From Puniceicoccales bacterium (lineage in GTDB: Bacteria; Verrucomicrobiota; Verrucomicrobiia; Opitutales; UBA9783), in the NCBI GenBank assembly GCA_031260015.1, contig JAIRKR010000019.1:1-17076 (forward strand): a stretch of DNA of 17,076 bases, written 5' to 3'. This document shows, one piece after another, positions 7,098-14,220 of this stretch. The position numbers were made by a program, and so were the translations under genes. Below the pieces are notes generated by a model. It had not been told where the DNA came from. It was given only the letters and a program-made list of their open reading frames with translations, and did not search any database. Each line of letters starts with the position of its first letter. Position 1 is the stretch's first letter.

Positions 7098-7685
7098 ATG
7101 AAAAGAAAGGATTTACTATTCGTTTTAACGGGAACATCGGGTAGCGGGAAAACAACTTTGTGCATACGCTTCCTAAAAAGTTTTTCTAACGTTACCCGTG
7201 TTATTACGACGACGACACGCCTGCCACGCCCAGGGGAAGTACAGGGTGTAGATTACTACTTTTCTACCCAGGAAAATTTTTCCAAGGGTATTGAAAAAAA
7301 TGCGTATTTAGAATATTCAAAGGTTTACGACCACTATTATGGGGTTTCCAAAGAGGCGGTTGAGCAATCAAATAACGCAGGTAAAGATTTAGTTTTGTGC
7401 GTGGACGTGCATGGGGCACAGACGTTAAAAAGACATTTCAATACTACACAAAATAACCGCCGATTGATTTGTGTGTTCGTTAGCCCATCCAGTCTTTCAG
7501 AATTAAAGAATCGTTTGACTAATCGCGGAACCGACGATGTATGGACGATCCAAAAACGCCTTCAAACGGCTGAAAAGGAGTGGGCAGCTTTGCCTCAATT
7601 TGATTATTATCTGCGCAGTCAAGACAAAGAGTCCGATTGGCAATCTTTGCAGCACATTTATTTTGCAGAGAAAATGCGTATTTAA
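7098..7685 (+). CDS. gmk: Guanylate kinase
   Basis: This enzyme phosphorylates GMP (and dGMP) to GDP with ATP in the cytoplasm, an essential step to GTP. From the ATG at 7098 the protein has 195 residues, normal for the family; the in-frame extension from 7059 lies inside the upstream gene. The P-loop GTSGSGKT is at residues 12-19. The GMP-binding region TTTTRLPRPGEVQGVDYYF follows around 43-61, then YLEYSKVYDHYYGVS, and a lid segment with NRLTNRGTDD and an arginine in IQKRLQTAEKEW. All the expected blocks are present. An organism that imports nucleotides through an NTT transporter but keeps Gmk still converts GMP itself. The stop codon overlaps that of the convergent downstream gene. Confidence 0.95.
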   Translation: MKRKDLLFVLTGTSGSGKTTLCIRFLKSFSNVTRVITTTTRLPRPGEVQGVDYYFSTQENFSKGIEKNAYLEYSKVYDHYYGVSKEAVEQSNNAGKDLVLCVDVHGAQTLKRHFNTTQNNRRLICVFVSPSSLSELKNRLTNRGTDDVWTIQKRLQTAEKEWAALPQFDYYLRSQDKESDWQSLQHIYFAEKMRI

Positions 7686-8095
7686 GCAATGTTTTCAAGG
7701 TACACCTCCGTGAGTCGTTGATTATGTGGAATAGATAATTGAGAAAGATTAAAATAAGCTATCCCCATTTTCCCCAACAAAGAATCGCGTGAGCATGTTA
7801 GGATAACTTTTCCATTTTCGTTGAAAATGCAACGGCCTTGCGGATCCATGGCGATGGAAATAACAGAATTTGGATCATTGCGAAATTCGTTGAGCAAGGG
7901 ATCCGTATGTATGCCTTCCAATAACTCCGCTTTCATTTTGTTAAAAGTTTCTTTTGCACAACCTTTTCTCGACAACCGATTGAGAATTGCGCTAAGATTA
8001 AGAGTACAAGTGTCGATGCTTCGTATTTTGTTCAATGTTTGTTCAAGTAACGAAGTGCCGATATTGGATAATCCGCTGATTATTAAAGGATGCAT
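7682..8095 (-). CDS. Conserved hypothetical protein (Opitutae-type MHPLIISG protein)
   Basis: The protein has 137 residues from an ATG at 8095. I know no function. The N-terminus MHPLIISGLSNIGTSLLEQ and the overall make-up (helical N-terminal half, then a short beta region SISIAMD-like followed by a CIFNENGKVILTCS segment) resemble uncharacterised short proteins of Opitutae. There is no signal peptide or membrane helix, although the first 15 residues are fairly hydrophobic. Five cysteines are scattered without a motif. Its stop codon (7682-7684) overlaps the gmk stop, so the two genes end tail to tail. The tRNA-Arg gene lies upstream on the same strand, 129 bp away, so the two might share transcription. 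Confidence 0.6.
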   Translation of the reverse strand: MHPLIISGLSNIGTSLLEQTLNKIRSIDTCTLNLSAILNRLSRKGCAKETFNKMKAELLEGIHTDPLLNEFRNDPNSVISIAMDPQGRCIFNENGKVILTCSRDSLLGKMGIAYFNLSQLSIPHNQRLTEVYLENIA

Positions 8096-8224
8096 ACCGG
8101 CATACGTAGCATATATCGTGCCAACTTCTAGGCAAACGTTTCAATTTGAAAATCAAGTAGGGGCGGAACGAATAAGTAAAATACAGCAAAGTGAGATGCC
8201 CCTTATAGGGTACTTAAAAAAGAC

Positions 8225-8301
8225 TGGCGCACCTCGAGGGAGTCGAACCCCCAACCTTCTGATCCGTAGTCAGATGCTCTATCCAATTGAGCTAGAGGTG
8301 C
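8225..8301 (-). tRNA. tRNA-Arg (anticodon ACG), CCA encoded
   Basis: On the minus strand the sequence folds as a standard cloverleaf. Acceptor GCACCTC pairs with GAGGTGC, followed by discriminator G and encoded CCA. The D arm contains AGCTCAATTGGATAGAGC. The anticodon stem is TCTGA/TCAGA with loop CTACGGA (anticodon ACG, U33 present), and the T loop is TTCGACT. ACG is normally edited to ICG by TadA to read CGU, CGC and CGA. Confidence 0.96.
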
Positions 8302-8593
8302 CCAAACACACAAAACGTATTTATTGAAGCTTATGCAAATGTTGCGTCAATAAAAATATACCTCAAAATGTGGAAAATAGAGGGAAGGCGTAGGTTTTAC
8401 GTCGAAAAACGCAGCGCATATTTTGCTACAAATATTATTTTCATTGGAAATTTTATAATCTCACATGCAATGGATATCGGGTAAAGTAACTACCGATGTT
8501 TATTTTAATTATTATTGAATGCAGCGAACGAATGGTTGCCGTCGATTTGAATGTTGCATAATTCCCTGATTTGTACACATTGGGATATGCAAT
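8302..8593. other. 292-bp intergenic region between tRNA-Arg and waaA
   Basis: I see no gene. On the minus strand a TTGACG box (8345-8350) lies at a plausible distance upstream of tRNA-Arg, but no good -10 follows it. On the + strand CATAAT at 8557-8562 matches five of six -10 positions and is preceded by TTGCCG (8536-8541) at a short 15-bp spacing. It could drive waaA, about 30 bp downstream. Both are weak calls. Confidence 0.3.
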
Positions 8594-9865
8594 ATGATTT
8601 GGATATATAGAGTATGTTTTTGGCCCATTTTTCTCTGTTTGTTGCCTTATTACCTATTGCGAATGTTTCGACGAGGTGGATACGGAACTTGTTGGTGGCA
8701 TCGCTTTGGGTTTGTCCCTAAAAACACGACCCGCATGCCAACCATTTGGTTACAGGCGGTGAGTGTTGGCGAAATGGAAGCCTTGTTTCCTTTATTGACC
8801 GAGTTAAAGCATCGCAACATTTGCATCTATTTAACAACAACAACTTCTACGGGTTTTCAGATCGCACGCAAACGTTATGCTACTTTGGTAAAATATATTG
8901 CCTATTTCCCTCTCGATTTTTGGCTCTTTAATCGTATTGCATGGCAACGTATCCATCCGACGCTAGTCCTCCTAATGGAATCGGAATTATGGCCCGAACA
9001 TTTGCACACAGCGCATAAAAAGAATGTTAAGGTTTTGCTCATTAATGGACGTTGTTCGGATCGTTCTTTTAATCATTACAAAAAAATACCTCGGATAAGC
9101 AAATGGTTGTTAGGCCATGTGGAAACAATTTTAGCGGCGAGCAGTCAGGATCGGCAACGATTGATAACGTTGGGCTTCCCAAATAACAAAATTGTGGATG
9201 TGGGTAATTTAAAAGTGGATGCCGCCATAGCTAGATTAAATACAGTGGACAAAAACAGCATCCAAAGAGAACAGTTGGGAATGCAGTGGACGCATGCACG
9301 TATTCTTTTGGGAGCCTCAACGTGGCCCAATGAAGAAAAATTCTTGATGGAATTATTCTTAAAAGCAAAAGAATGCTACCCTGCTTTGAAACTTATTCTG
9401 GTACCCAGGCATGTGGAACGTGCACATGAAATTATCAATTTATTAAAACATTATCCCCCCACATATACATTGAGATCTCAATTAAGAAAAGATGCCGACG
9501 TATGTTTGGTCGATACGACGGGTGAACTAAATCAATTTATTCGCCTGGCTGATTTTGTGTTTATCGGTAAAAGCTTGTTCCCCAACCAAGGAGGGCAGAC
9601 ACCTATCGAGGCAGCCGTTGCAGGAAAACCCATCGTATATGGACCTCATATGCAAAATTTTAGAGCCATTTGTCAAAGTCTAGAACAAGTTGAAGGCGCC
9701 GTAAGATGTTCCAGCGAAATTGAAGTGCAGGACTGTTTACTCAACTGGATTAGTCAACCTCATGCGGCCCATACCTTTGGACAACGTGCACAGGCATGGG
9801 CCCAATGTAATTGTGGCGTTACACAGCGTGTTTTGACGTATATTAATCCATATTTTCCAATGTAA
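8594..9865 (+). CDS. waaA: 3-deoxy-D-manno-octulosonic acid (Kdo) transferase
   Basis: WaaA (KdtA) transfers Kdo from CMP-Kdo onto lipid IVA on the cytoplasmic face of the inner membrane, so the organism makes an LPS core and is Gram-negative. The protein has 423 residues, as usual. The N-terminal membrane anchor (about residues 3-22) is followed by the RRGGYG and HRFGF blocks. The AVSVGE motif places the catalytic-base glutamate at residue 60. In the GT-B C-terminal half the blocks ILLGASTWPNEE, LILVPRH, LVDTTGEL and FVFIGKSLFPNQGGQTPIEA are all recognisable. The usual GGHNP appears as GGQTP, a variant I associate with verrucomicrobial WaaA. The number of Kdo residues added cannot be told. 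The ATG at 8594 is preceded by only a weak GGGATAT signal. Confidence 0.94.
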   Translation: MIWIYRVCFWPIFLCLLPYYLLRMFRRGGYGTCWWHRFGFVPKNTTRMPTIWLQAVSVGEMEALFPLLTELKHRNICIYLTTTTSTGFQIARKRYATLVKYIAYFPLDFWLFNRIAWQRIHPTLVLLMESELWPEHLHTAHKKNVKVLLINGRCSDRSFNHYKKIPRISKWLLGHVETILAASSQDRQRLITLGFPNNKIVDVGNLKVDAAIARLNTVDKNSIQREQLGMQWTHARILLGASTWPNEEKFLMELFLKAKECYPALKLILVPRHVERAHEIINLLKHYPPTYTLRSQLRKDADVCLVDTTGELNQFIRLADFVFIGKSLFPNQGGQTPIEAAVAGKPIVYGPHMQNFRAICQSLEQVEGAVRCSSEIEVQDCLLNWISQPHAAHTFGQRAQAWAQCNCGVTQRVLTYINPYFPM

Positions 9866-10014
9866 ACTATATTGCGTGCAGCATTTGGATATTTATTTTT
9901 CTTAATCGCAAGTGTTTTTAATCTTTTTATGCAGGTGGTTCAAAAAGCTCCAATGATTTTTTAACGCAACAAAAAGCTTTTCAACGATCGCTATTTTGGT
10001 GTAGTAAAAGACAT

Positions 10015-11361
10015 ATGTTTGAATCACTGTCCGAACGGTTAACGCAAGTTTTTTCCAATTTATCGCGTAAAAAAAATTTAACGGAAGAAAACATAACAGA
10101 CGCACTCAATAACATTAAAACAGCTCTATTGGCCTCTGACGTTTCTTTTCAAATAGTGCAAGATTTAATTGCAGAAGTGAAGCATGCGTGTATTGGTCAA
10201 CGTGTTCTGCAAAATATACAACCAGGCCAGCAAGTCATTAAAATTGTATACGATAAGCTGGTTACAGTTTTAGGTGGAGAATTAGCTGCATTAAGCGACC
10301 AAAGGCCCTTGAATATTTTGTTGGTTGGGTTGCATGGAGCCGGGAAAACAACCAGTTGCGCAAAATTGGCCCAGTACTTAAAAAGTACTGGCGAACAACC
10401 CGGTTTGGTTGCTTGCGATATCTATCGTCCCGCTGCCATAGAACAGTTGAAAATACTTGGTCAGCAGATTAATGTGCCCGTTTTTTCCTACGATTATTGC
10501 GATGTTCCAACCATTGGCAAAAAAGCCCTCAAAGAAGCTGCAGAAGCTGGTTATTCGGTGCTTATCTTTGATACTGCAGGTCGGTTGCAGATAGATTTAC
10601 CTTTGATCGAAGAAGTTAAACAGCTGAAAGCGCTTATTCGGCCCGAAGAAATTCTGCTGGTTGCGGACAGCGCATTGGGGCAAGAGGCCGTAAACGTTGC
10701 AAAAACATTTCATGATGCTCTACGGCTAACAGGCCTTATTCTGACCAAATTGGATGGCGATGCGAAGGGAGGTGCGGCATTGTCCATGAAAAGAGCCGTT
10801 GATATTCCCATAAAGTTTGCGGGTATCGGCGAAAAATTAGGAGATTTTGAAAAATTCTATCCCGATCGAATGGCCAGTCGCATCCTCGGCATGGGAGACA
10901 TTGTATCTTTGGTTGAAAAAGCCCAAAGTGAAATAGGAGATGAGGCTTTTGATCAAATGGCTAATCGAGCTTTAGAAGGAGACTTTACGATAGAAGATTT
11001 CTTAACGCAACTGCAGCAAATGAAAAAATTAGGATCAGCTGGATTGGCAAAGTGGTTGCCAGGCATATCTACTTTTAAAGTCAGCGACCAGCAAGAGCAC
11101 GAATGGAAGCATGTCGAAGCAATCATTTTATCCATGACGGTGCAGGAACGGAAAAATCCTTGTTTGTTAAATTCTACCTACCGTCGTTTGCGCATTTCAA
11201 AGGGTGCGGGGTTACCTATTTCCGAGTTTAATCGCTTTTTAAAACGTTATCAAACCATGAAGAAAATGTTTCAAAAAATTCGTAAAACGGATCCCTCGCA
11301 ACTGCAGGGTATGTTGCAATCGTTTCACAATGGGCAGTTCTTGAATGTCAAGAAGGATTAA
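10015..11361 (+). CDS. ffh: Signal recognition particle protein Ffh
   Basis: Ffh binds the SRP RNA and signal sequences of nascent membrane proteins and delivers ribosomes to FtsY. The protein has 448 residues, in the normal range. It has the N-terminal helical domain (1-90), then the GTPase domain with G1 GLHGAGKTTS (106-115), DIYRPAAIEQL, DTAGR, TKLDGDAKGG and FAGIGEKLGDFEKFYPDRM. The M domain begins around residue 325. Two departures stand out. The near-invariant Gln of G1 (GLQGxGKTT) is His107. The M-domain finger-loop region, usually rich in methionine, reads LAKWLPGISTFKVSD and has few. The SRP-RNA binding stretch RRLRISKGAGLPISEFNRF has GAG instead of GSG. All reading frames are intact. 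pgpA starts 9 bp after the stop, so the pair is probably one operon. Confidence 0.96.
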   Translation: MFESLSERLTQVFSNLSRKKNLTEENITDALNNIKTALLASDVSFQIVQDLIAEVKHACIGQRVLQNIQPGQQVIKIVYDKLVTVLGGELAALSDQRPLNILLVGLHGAGKTTSCAKLAQYLKSTGEQPGLVACDIYRPAAIEQLKILGQQINVPVFSYDYCDVPTIGKKALKEAAEAGYSVLIFDTAGRLQIDLPLIEEVKQLKALIRPEEILLVADSALGQEAVNVAKTFHDALRLTGLILTKLDGDAKGGAALSMKRAVDIPIKFAGIGEKLGDFEKFYPDRMASRILGMGDIVSLVEKAQSEIGDEAFDQMANRALEGDFTIEDFLTQLQQMKKLGSAGLAKWLPGISTFKVSDQQEHEWKHVEAIILSMTVQERKNPCLLNSTYRRLRISKGAGLPISEFNRFLKRYQTMKKMFQKIRKTDPSQLQGMLQSFHNGQFLNVKKD

Positions 11362-11370
11362 GAACGGTTC

Positions 11371-11865
11371 ATGAAAGATTTATTACGCATCGTACCGACG
11401 CGCTGGATCTTAAACTGCGCTACTTTAGGTCCGATAGGTTATGTTGGCAAAATGCCGGGTACTTTGGGCAGTTTTATGGGTCTCATTTATTACACCTTAT
11501 TGTTTCATTCTTTTACACCCACAAACTATTTATTGGGCTGCCTGGTAAGTTTTTATCTGGCTTGCGTTATTTGCAGTGAAGCCGAAATTATTTTGCGTAA
11601 AAAAGATCCATCCTGCGTCATTTTAGATGAGATGATTGCAATGCCGTTTTGTTTTATCGGGATGCAAAAATCGATGCAACAATATCCCGTCTGGCTATTC
11701 ATGTTGCTGGGCTTTACCTTATTTAGAATTTTTGATATCCTTAAGCCTTTGGGGATAAAACAGATACAAGCGCTCAAAGGAGGGTTAGGTATCGTCCTAG
11801 ATGATGTTGTAGCCGCGCTTATCGTTTGTATTATTTTACACATTCTATTTGGCATCCTCTTATAA
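11371..11865 (+). CDS. pgpA: Phosphatidylglycerophosphatase A
   Basis: PgpA removes phosphate from phosphatidylglycerol-phosphate at the inner membrane to give phosphatidylglycerol. The protein has 164 residues, typical for the family. Signature blocks are GKMPGTLGSFMGL (residues about 26-38), an acidic metal-binding site in DPSCVILDEMIAMPF, and FRIFDILKPLGI followed by GGLGIVLDDVVAAL with its paired Asp residues. About four hydrophobic membrane segments are present. It lies 9 bp downstream of ffh on the same strand. A 4-base-pitch Shine-Dalgarno-like ACGGTT precedes the ATG but is weak, so translation may follow on from ffh. Confidence 0.93.
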   Translation: MKDLLRIVPTRWILNCATLGPIGYVGKMPGTLGSFMGLIYYTLLFHSFTPTNYLLGCLVSFYLACVICSEAEIILRKKDPSCVILDEMIAMPFCFIGMQKSMQQYPVWLFMLLGFTLFRIFDILKPLGIKQIQALKGGLGIVLDDVVAALIVCIILHILFGILL

Positions 11866-11866
11866 T

Positions 11867-11937
11867 CGTTAAGCTTTACTTGATGACTCTGCCTACTGCC
11901 TCATTCGATAGGCGACAGTCATACGAGACTTTTAACG
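11867..11937 (+). other. Compound stem-loop downstream of pgpA
   Basis: Three nested complementary pairs are visible by eye: outer CGTTAA (11867-11872) with TTAACG (11932-11937), middle TGACT (11884-11888) with AGTCA (11917-11921), and inner GCCTA (11891-11895) with TAGGC (11909-11913) around a 13-base loop. It starts two bases after the pgpA stop codon. No T-run follows, so it is not a typical intrinsic terminator. It could be an mRNA 3'-end structure, a processing site or a small RNA. The remaining 11938-12148 holds no clear gene. Confidence 0.35.
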
Positions 11938-12148
11938 CTCGAAATACAAAGGGTATCTTACACTCTAAAAACATATGCGTGCGACATATTTTTTAAAATA
12001 TATATGAAATTAAGGAATGCGTTTAAACCTAAAGAAAAAAGAAATACAACGCGATGATAGGTTTAAGTTTTTCGGCGCAATTACCCATTATCAAAATAAA
12101 TATTGTCCCCTCACGCAGTATTTTGAGAACTTGAAACTATTTCATGAA

Positions 12149-12832
12149 TTATTCCAAAAAACCTTCTTGCCTGAAAGAATATACTTTGTGTTGGCCGACA
12201 ATCATATGATCTAAAAGCCTTAGCGAAAGGATTTCCCCCACATATTTTAAAGTTTGCGTTAATTGCAGGTCACTTTGTGAAGGGGAAGGATCTCCCGACG
12301 GATGGTTGTGTGCGATCACAATGTGTGAAGCTCCACGTTTCAGGGCCGAACATATGACCTTTCTTGGATAAACGACCGTTCGATTTACCGTACCTTCTTC
12401 CAACCGCTCAATTCCGTCGTCCATAAGCCGATAATGTTGATCTAGGTACGCAACTTCAAACACTTCGTACGTGAGACTTTTCAACCGTAACTTCCAAAAA
12501 TTAACCAGTTCTTCATTATTTTTAAACAGAGGTCCGCGTTTAGTTTTCTCCTGCAAATAATAAGCAGCTAATTCTTTGAGAATAGACAAACCTGTTGCTG
12601 CACTTTCTCCCAACCCTTCGATGGCTTCAATGGCTTCGTGGGAAGCATCCAACACCTGACCTATGGATCCAAATTTACCAAGTAAAGCTTTTGCTTGCGG
12701 CTTTACGTCTTTGCGTGGTATGCACAAGGTTAACAATAATTCTAAAATTTCATGATCTGAAAATCCCTGGAGTCCACTTTTACGGAAACGTTCTCGCAAG
12801 CGAGCACGGTGTCCCTCCGAATAAGTCGTCAT
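12149..12832 (-). CDS. radC: RadC-family JAB/MPN domain protein
   Basis: RadC-like proteins carry a JAMM metal-binding domain. Despite the name, a DNA-repair role is not established; the biochemical activity is unknown. The protein has 227 residues. Residues 20-80 hold a helix-hairpin-helix-like region (EAIEGLGESAA at 67-79). The JAMM motif is complete: AHNHPSGDPSPSQSD with His175, His177 and Asp188, preceded by the EEGTVN block, which holds the upstream Glu. The ATG at 12832 is followed by YSEGHRARLRERF, the usual RadC start. A possible small ORF ends 6 bp before this start on the same strand. Its 3' end overlaps a weak + strand frame that I reject. Confidence 0.94.
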   Translation of the reverse strand: MTTYSEGHRARLRERFRKSGLQGFSDHEILELLLTLCIPRKDVKPQAKALLGKFGSIGQVLDASHEAIEAIEGLGESAATGLSILKELAAYYLQEKTKRGPLFKNNEELVNFWKLRLKSLTYEVFEVAYLDQHYRLMDDGIERLEEGTVNRTVVYPRKVICSALKRGASHIVIAHNHPSGDPSPSQSDLQLTQTLKYVGEILSLRLLDHMIVGQHKVYSFRQEGFLE

Positions 12833-12838
12833 ATAGAT

Positions 12839-13096
12839 TCAACAGTTGCCATAAATAACTTTTTCTCTCCATCCATGAACTTGGGCGCGTATGCATGTAA
12901 ATCCTATCATTTTTAGCTTGAGAGATGCGATGCAATGGATTTTCATAAGCTTCCAAGGGGAGTAAATACCTAACGTGTTGAGCAATTTTTGCATCCGATT
13001 TTGGGTGGGTTTATTATCCAAAATACCGATACAAAACCTTTGCAATTTTAAAACCTTGAGAAAGTTCTCACACCTACCGTCCTGAGGTTCCGGCAT
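12839..13096 (-). CDS. Possible small ORF just upstream of radC
   Basis: This frame has 85 codons from an ATG at 13096 to a stop 6 bp before the radC ATG, the spacing expected of co-transcribed genes. I do not recognise it. The sequence is mixed basic and hydrophobic, contains five cysteines and no membrane segment, and includes a segment NTLGIYSPWKLMKIHCIAS that looks protein-like. No Shine-Dalgarno sequence is evident before the ATG. It may be a small real protein, a remnant of a longer gene, or chance. It fills most of the 412-bp gap between radC and the pyrF-like gene. Confidence 0.33.
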   Translation of the reverse strand: MPEPQDGRCENFLKVLKLQRFCIGILDNKPTQNRMQKLLNTLGIYSPWKLMKIHCIASLKLKMIGFTCIRAQVHGWREKVIYGNC

Positions 13097-13138
13097 GAAC
13101 TATGATTTCAAGATGCAAGTTTGCTTTCTGCAATCTTA

Positions 13139-13159
13139 AAATTTGAAATTTGAAATTTG
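13139..13159. repeat. Heptamer AAATTTG repeated three times
   Basis: AAATTTG occurs three times head to tail, and AATTTGAAAT appears again at 13193-13202. This is AT-rich low-complexity DNA upstream of the pyrF-like gene. It could affect promoter strength by slippage, but there is no evidence of that. Confidence 0.6.
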
Positions 13160-13244
13160 CTACCCAGGAATTGCCTAAAAGACGCGTAAGTTAATTTGAA
13201 ATACGAATCTTGCGTTTTGCGTTTTTACCTACTAAACTTTAATA

Positions 13245-13970
13245 ATGCAGTATTATAACTTGCCCTGCGAGTTGATGATTTCTTTAGATTGTGTGACGGA
13301 TAAAGAGGCTTTTGATTTCCTAGCCAAAATTGGTCACAGTGTGGAATGGGTACGCGTCACAAACCAACTCTTTTTCCCTTATGGAGTAGCATTACTCCAA
13401 CAGTTAAGAAATTACGGATACAAAATTTTTTTGGACATCCGGCTTTCGGATACGCCATTATCGATGGCGGCAAGTATTTTAAGTCTACACCATCAACCCA
13501 TTGACCAAATCAGCGTTCAACTCATCCAAGGATTACCCTCATTGCAATTCGCCAAAACTGCCCTCAAACAATCTTTACCGGACGCACAACTAGTTGCAAC
13601 CACCCTTTTGTACCACTTGCATCGTTACGAGACCTTATCAAAAATCTTTAACCACTTGAGCAAAAATTTAATGAACTATTATTACCGGTTGGCCGTAGCT
13701 GCAAAAATTTATCACGTCATGTGCACGGCTTACGAATTCCCATTTTTACTAAAACACTTTGGAGCACACTTTTCTTATATAATTTATGGGAGCGACTTGA
13801 ATACAACACAAGAACGATACCCGTTTTTTAAAATGGCTAAGCGTGGCGCCAGAACGTTTATTTTGGGAGAATCGTGCCTTAAACAGAAGGATCCCGAAGC
13901 ATATATCTTTAAAATTCGTGAAGAAATCGCCCAGGCATTTGTTACTTCCAACGAGGTTTATACGGTGTAA
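13245..13970 (+). CDS. Orotidine-phosphate-decarboxylase-like protein lacking catalytic lysines
   Basis: The protein has 241 residues with the fold signature of OMP decarboxylase (PyrF): a MISLDC first strand with the substrate-binding Asp15, FFPYGVALLQQLRNYG, and IFLDIRLSDTP in place of the family motif IFLDLKFHDIP. In active enzymes a Lys-Asp-Lys-Asp array decarboxylates OMP to UMP. Here both lysines are arginine: R37 (in WVRVTNQLF, where the family has VKVGKELF) and R66 (in FLDIRLSD). D64 and D69 remain. The C-terminal GRPI phosphate-binding motif is replaced by LGESCL, and the V-H-A-SGG loop is not preserved. Loss of decarboxylase activity is inferred, and a new role or decay is possible. 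The frame is intact over its whole length, arguing against a plain pseudogene. No Shine-Dalgarno sequence is visible before the ATG, and no other pyrimidine gene lies nearby. Confidence 0.72.
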   Translation: MQYYNLPCELMISLDCVTDKEAFDFLAKIGHSVEWVRVTNQLFFPYGVALLQQLRNYGYKIFLDIRLSDTPLSMAASILSLHHQPIDQISVQLIQGLPSLQFAKTALKQSLPDAQLVATTLLYHLHRYETLSKIFNHLSKNLMNYYYRLAVAAKIYHVMCTAYEFPFLLKHFGAHFSYIIYGSDLNTTQERYPFFKMAKRGARTFILGESCLKQKDPEAYIFKIREEIAQAFVTSNEVYTV

Positions 13971-14077
13971 AGCTTATTTTTAGTAGCTATTCAATACTTT
14001 CGTACACTTTAAAAACGCCTAGATTGTACTACCGTAATTTACGCTTGGCAAAGGCGATTCATCGATTATTAAACCTT

Positions 14078-14099
14078 TTCAAAGTACGTAATCTTTGAA
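14078..14099. repeat. Inverted repeat TTCAAAG-N8-CTTTGAA between convergent genes
   Basis: A perfect 7-bp stem with an 8-base loop lies 108 bp after the pyrF-like stop and 121 bp after the 3' end of the convergent LysM gene. There is no clean T-run on either side, so a terminator role is only possible. The 250-bp gap (13971-14220) holds no other feature I can support. Confidence 0.35.
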
Positions 14100-14220
14100 T
14101 ACAACATAAAGACCGCATCGTGTAAAAAAGTTCTGCGGGAAATCCTTATCCATTCCAGTAACAAAAAAATACCAACCTCTCGATGGCCAAACTTTTGTCC
14201 GCAGATGTTTTCCGAAATTT

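Noticed and set aside
12017..12214. 65-codon + strand frame with an AAGGA against its ATG
   Set aside because: Its last third is antisense to radC, the Shine-Dalgarno spacing is too short, and no family is recognised.
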